NCBI RefSeq assembly: GCF_026013415.1
Contig: NZ_JAPDOK010000003.1
Span: 248,001 to 312,000 of the forward strand
DNA length: 64,000 nucleotides
Origin: Sphingomonas caeni
GTDB lineage: Bacteria; Pseudomonadota; Alphaproteobacteria; Sphingomonadales; Sphingomonadaceae
Direction: 5' to 3'
Positions 61,364 to 64,000 of this stretch are shown piece by piece; position 1 is the stretch's first letter, and each line of letters starts with the position of its first letter. The notes under the pieces are model-generated. The model was not told the DNA's origin. It worked only from the letters and a program-made list of their open reading frames with translations, and made no database searches. The position numbers and the translations under genes were made by a program.

Positions 61364-64000
61364 GCGCCTCCACCCCCTCAGGGGCAACCAGCGCGCGGCG
61401 AGCGATCCCGCGCGCAACGTCTGGCTGTCCGCCTCCGCCGGGACGGGCAAGACGCAGGTGCTCGCCGCGCGCGTCTGGCGGCTGTTGCTGTCGGGCGTCG
61501 ATCCTTCGGCGATCCTGTGTCTCACCTTCACCAAGGCGGGCGCGGCGGAGATGGCCGAGCGGATCACCGCGCGGCTGGCGCATTGGGTTCGCGCCGACGA
61601 GAAGGATCTGGTCGACGATCTGGAGGCGCTGGGCGAGAGCATCGCGCCGGAGAGCCGGGCGCGGGCGCGGACCCTGTTCGCGCGGGTGCTCGATGCGCCG
61701 GGCGGGGGCCTGCGCATCCAGACGATCCACAGCTTCTGCCAGAGCCTGCTGGCCGCCTTCCCGGTCGAGGCGGGGCTGGTGCCTGGCTTCCGCCCGCTCG
61801 ACGCACGCGAGGAATATGTGCTGGCGCGCGAGGCGCTTGCGGGGATGCTGGTCGAGGCCGAGCGCGAGGGGCGTGGGGGCCTGGTCGAGCAGGTCGGTGG
61901 GCTGAGCCTGAGGCTGGGCGAGGGCGGGGCCGAGGGTTTCCTGCGGACCTGCGCGCGCTCGGCCGAGGGGCTGGAGGGGTTGCCGAGCGGCGTACAGCCG
62001 TTCCTGCGCGCAAGCTTCGGGCTGCCGGGCGGCGATATCGACGCGGCGATTGCCGCATCGTGCGGCGATGACCGGTTCGATGTGGCGAGCCTGCGCCGGA
62101 TCGTGGCGGCGAACCGGGACTGGGGGACCGCGACCGGACTGGGCGCTGCTGACGCGGTTGGACGCTGGCTGGCGCTGGATGCGGCCGGACGGGCGGCGGC
62201 GCTGGGCGATCTGGCCGGCGTGTTCCTCACGCAGAAGGGCGAGCCCCGGAAAATCTCGCCCAAGCTGGTGCAGACCGATCCCGGCTACGAAGCCATGGCC
62301 GAGGCGCTGGGTGCGCGCTGCGCCGAGCTGCTGGGGATGAAAGCCCTTGCCGATTATGCCGATCTGCTGGCCGCCGGGCTGGCGGCCGGCCGCGACTATG
62401 CCCGCGCCTATGCCGCTGCCAAGCGCCGCGCCGGGGCGGTCGACTTCGACGATCTGATCCGCGCCACCGTGGCGCTGCTCGGCCAGCCCGGCATGGGCGA
62501 ATGGGTGCGCTTCAAGCTCGATCAGGCGACCGAGCATGTGCTGATCGACGAGGCGCAGGATACCAATCCGCGCCAATGGGCGATCGTCGCGGCGATCGCG
62601 GACGAGTTCTTCAGCGGCGAAGGCGTGCGGCCCCGCGCGGCCCGGACGCTGTTCACGGTGGGCGACTATAAACAGGCGATCTTCGGCTTCCAGGGCACCG
62701 ATCCGATCTATTTTCGCGCCGCGCACGATCGGTTCGCGCGGCTGGCGACCCTCTATGCCGATTATGAGGTCGAGGCGCGCGAGCTGGAGACGCTGTCGCT
62801 CACCCATAGCTTCCGCTCGACCCGGCCGGTGCTCCAGTTCGTCGACGCGGCGCTGGCGACCCTGCCCGAGCCGGGGATGGGCGCGCTGAGCGATCTCGAA
62901 GCGCATGCCAGCATGATCGACGGACCGGGCAGCGTCACGCTGTGGCCGGTCACCGTCGAGGGCGGCGGCGACGCCGATGAGGAGGAATGGATCGGCGATG
63001 CCACGCGCAAGCTGGCCGGCGATATCGCACGCGCGATCAAGGGCTGGCTCGCCTCGGGGATGATGCTGGAGAGCAAGGGGCGCAAGCTCCGCCCTGAGGA
63101 TGTGATGATCCTCGTCAAGCGCCGCGGCGATCTCGCCTCGCTGATCGTCGCGCGGCTCTATGCCGAGGGCGTGCCGGTGGCGGGGGTGGATCGCCTCAGG
63201 CTCAACGCGCCGCTCGCGGTGCAGGACCTGCTCGCGGCGATCCGCTTCGTGCTCCAGCCCGACGACGACCTGTCGCTCGCGAGCCTGCTGGTGTCGCCGC
63301 TGATCGGGTGGAGCCAGGAGGAGTTGCTGGAGACCGCCGTGCGCGGGCGCGTGAGCCTGTGGCGGCACCTGCGCGCGAACTTCGCCGATCGCATCGCGCC
63401 GCTCGAGCAATTGCTGCGGCGGGCGGACTTCACCACGCCCTATCGCTTTCTCGAGGAAATCCTGTCCGGCCCGCTCCAGGGCCGCCGCAAGCTGCTGCTG
63501 CGGCTGGGGGCGGAGGCGCGCGATCCGATCGAGGAATTGCTCAACGCCGCGCTCAATTTCGAAAACGTGGCGACGCCCTCGCTCCAGCGCTTCCTCGACT
63601 GGTTCGATCGCGGCGATGTCGAGATCGTGCGCGATGCGGCGCAGCCCGCGGGCACGGTGCGGGTGATGACCGCGCATGGCGCGAAGGGGCTGCAGGCGCC
63701 GCTGGTGATCCTCGCCGATGCGGCGATCGATCCGGCCAACAACCGGCGCGACACGTTGCTCTGGGCGCCCGAGGGGCATGACGGGGAGCGCTTCCCGATC
63801 TTCCGCCCGCGCGCTGCCGAGCGCGGCGGGCCGCTCGATGCCGCCATCGCCGAGCAGGACGAGCGTGAGCTCGCCGAGCATTGGCGGCTCTTCTATGTCG
63901 CCGCGACGCGGGCCGAGGAACGGCTGGTGATCGCGGGGGCGCTGGGCCCCCAGGCCAAGGGCGTGCCGCCTGAGGCGAGCTGGTATTCGGCGGCGTCGCG
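61350..64000 (+). CDS. addA: AddA, UvrD-type helicase-nuclease subunit, 3' end outside window
   Basis: 883 codons visible, open to the window end. Begins MGAIRRLHPLRGNQRAASDP, overlapping addB. All superfamily-1 motifs in view: WLSASAGTGKTQVLAARV (Walker A, 31-35), LTFTKAGAAEMAERI, VLIDEAQDTNPRQW (Walker B), FTVGDYKQAIFGFQGTDP, LTHSFRSTRPVL, VMTAHGAKGLQAPLVILAD and LFYVAATRAEERLVI. The C-terminal nuclease domain would lie beyond 64000. A long minus-strand open frame across this gene is a shadow. Confidence 0.95.
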   Translation, partial: MGAIRRLHPLRGNQRAASDPARNVWLSASAGTGKTQVLAARVWRLLLSGVDPSAILCLTFTKAGAAEMAERITARLAHWVRADEKDLVDDLEALGESIAPESRARARTLFARVLDAPGGGLRIQTIHSFCQSLLAAFPVEAGLVPGFRPLDAREEYVLAREALAGMLVEAEREGRGGLVEQVGGLSLRLGEGGAEGFLRTCARSAEGLEGLPSGVQPFLRASFGLPGGDIDAAIAASCGDDRFDVASLRRIVAANRDWGTATGLGAADAVGRWLALDAAGRAAALGDLAGVFLTQKGEPRKISPKLVQTDPGYEAMAEALGARCAELLGMKALADYADLLAAGLAAGRDYARAYAAAKRRAGAVDFDDLIRATVALLGQPGMGEWVRFKLDQATEHVLIDEAQDTNPRQWAIVAAIADEFFSGEGVRPRAARTLFTVGDYKQAIFGFQGTDPIYFRAAHDRFARLATLYADYEVEARELETLSLTHSFRSTRPVLQFVDAALATLPEPGMGALSDLEAHASMIDGPGSVTLWPVTVEGGGDADEEEWIGDATRKLAGDIARAIKGWLASGMMLESKGRKLRPEDVMILVKRRGDLASLIVARLYAEGVPVAGVDRLRLNAPLAVQDLLAAIRFVLQPDDDLSLASLLVSPLIGWSQEELLETAVRGRVSLWRHLRANFADRIAPLEQLLRRADFTTPYRFLEEILSGPLQGRRKLLLRLGAEARDPIEELLNAALNFENVATPSLQRFLDWFDRGDVEIVRDAAQPAGTVRVMTAHGAKGLQAPLVILADAAIDPANNRRDTLLWAPEGHDGERFPIFRPRAAERGGPLDAAIAEQDERELAEHWRLFYVAATRAEERLVIAGALGPQAKGVPPEASWYSAAS

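Noticed and set aside
58919..62263. A 1114-codon minus-strand open frame across addB and the start of addA
   Set aside because: Same reason: no domain, biased composition, and the plus-strand genes are certain. Similar shadows cover divL (53388-56054), the 12932-14695 and 16615-18666 regions and 9549-11063.
61278..63881. An 867-codon open frame on the minus strand across addA
   Set aside because: It lies wholly opposite addA, which has every helicase motif. Its translation is Arg/Gly/Glu/Asp-rich low-complexity sequence typical of shadow frames in high-GC DNA.
1..64000. tRNA, rRNA, CRISPR arrays, insertion sequences
   Set aside because: I read the gaps between genes for cloverleaf elements, regularly spaced direct repeats and transposase motifs and saw none. 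Small RNAs cannot be excluded without a covariance search.

Overview
The window is a contiguous piece of a high-GC alphaproteobacterial chromosome, most likely a sphingomonad (Sphingomonas or a close relative). The reasons are the gene order (mraY-murD-ftsW-murG-murC-murB-ddl-ftsQ-ftsA-ftsZ, then argS-SPOR-nagZ-scpA-scpB-tatABC, then ahcY ... divL-tsaE-amgK-murU-addB-addA), the alphaproteobacterial DivL pseudokinase, frequent GTG starts in ATGA/GTGA-type overlaps, and short palindromic intergenic repeats of the kind common in sphingomonad genomes. Nearly all genes lie on the + strand. I saw no rRNA, tRNA, CRISPR array, transposase or integrase.

Region by region. 1-12803 is the division and cell-wall (dcw) cluster: the 3' end of murF, then nine overlapping or nearly abutting genes through ftsA, and ftsZ behind a short spacer. 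A palindromic repeat lies between murC and murB. 12902-18600 holds a secreted TPR/SPOR protein, a dGTPase-like HD protein, and a DUF1800/DUF1501 pair of exported proteins. 18913-27355 holds argS, a membrane SPOR protein, nagZ, an opposite-strand di-haem cytochrome c, the condensin partners scpA/scpB and tatABC. 27392-30568 holds an entericidin-like lipoprotein, a small coiled-coil protein, a DUF418 membrane protein and asd. 30710-33819 is a minus-strand MarR-EmrA-EmrB drug-efflux operon. 33909-43495 is a mixed metabolic and envelope region: GFA enzyme, alpha/beta hydrolase, ACE-like M2 peptidase, SIMPL protein, AMP nucleosidase, cupin-like protein, peroxiredoxin, YqgE and a TolB-like propeller.

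44095-47988 carries two tandem paralogous beta-helix proteins that look like phage tail spikes. They share the body and C-terminus but have unrelated N-termini: a Tat signal in one and a phage-type neck domain in the other. No other phage gene is nearby. 48160-49575 is ahcY behind a strong terminator and a perfect 20-bp palindrome. 49749-53159 is a three-gene operon of helix-rich proteins that I read as a candidate multi-component alpha-helical pore-forming toxin (HBL/NHE/XaxAB-like). It is the best candidate for an undescribed system here.

The last part (53241-64000) is divL, with Tyr in place of the phospho-acceptor His and a degenerate ATP-binding N box, then a small membrane protein, tsaE, the muropeptide-recycling genes amgK and murU, another small membrane protein, addB and the 5' part of addA. 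Several parts of the window converge on envelope growth and division: precursor synthesis and the divisome (dcw), two SPOR proteins, recycling (nagZ, amgK, murU) and cell-cycle signalling (divL).
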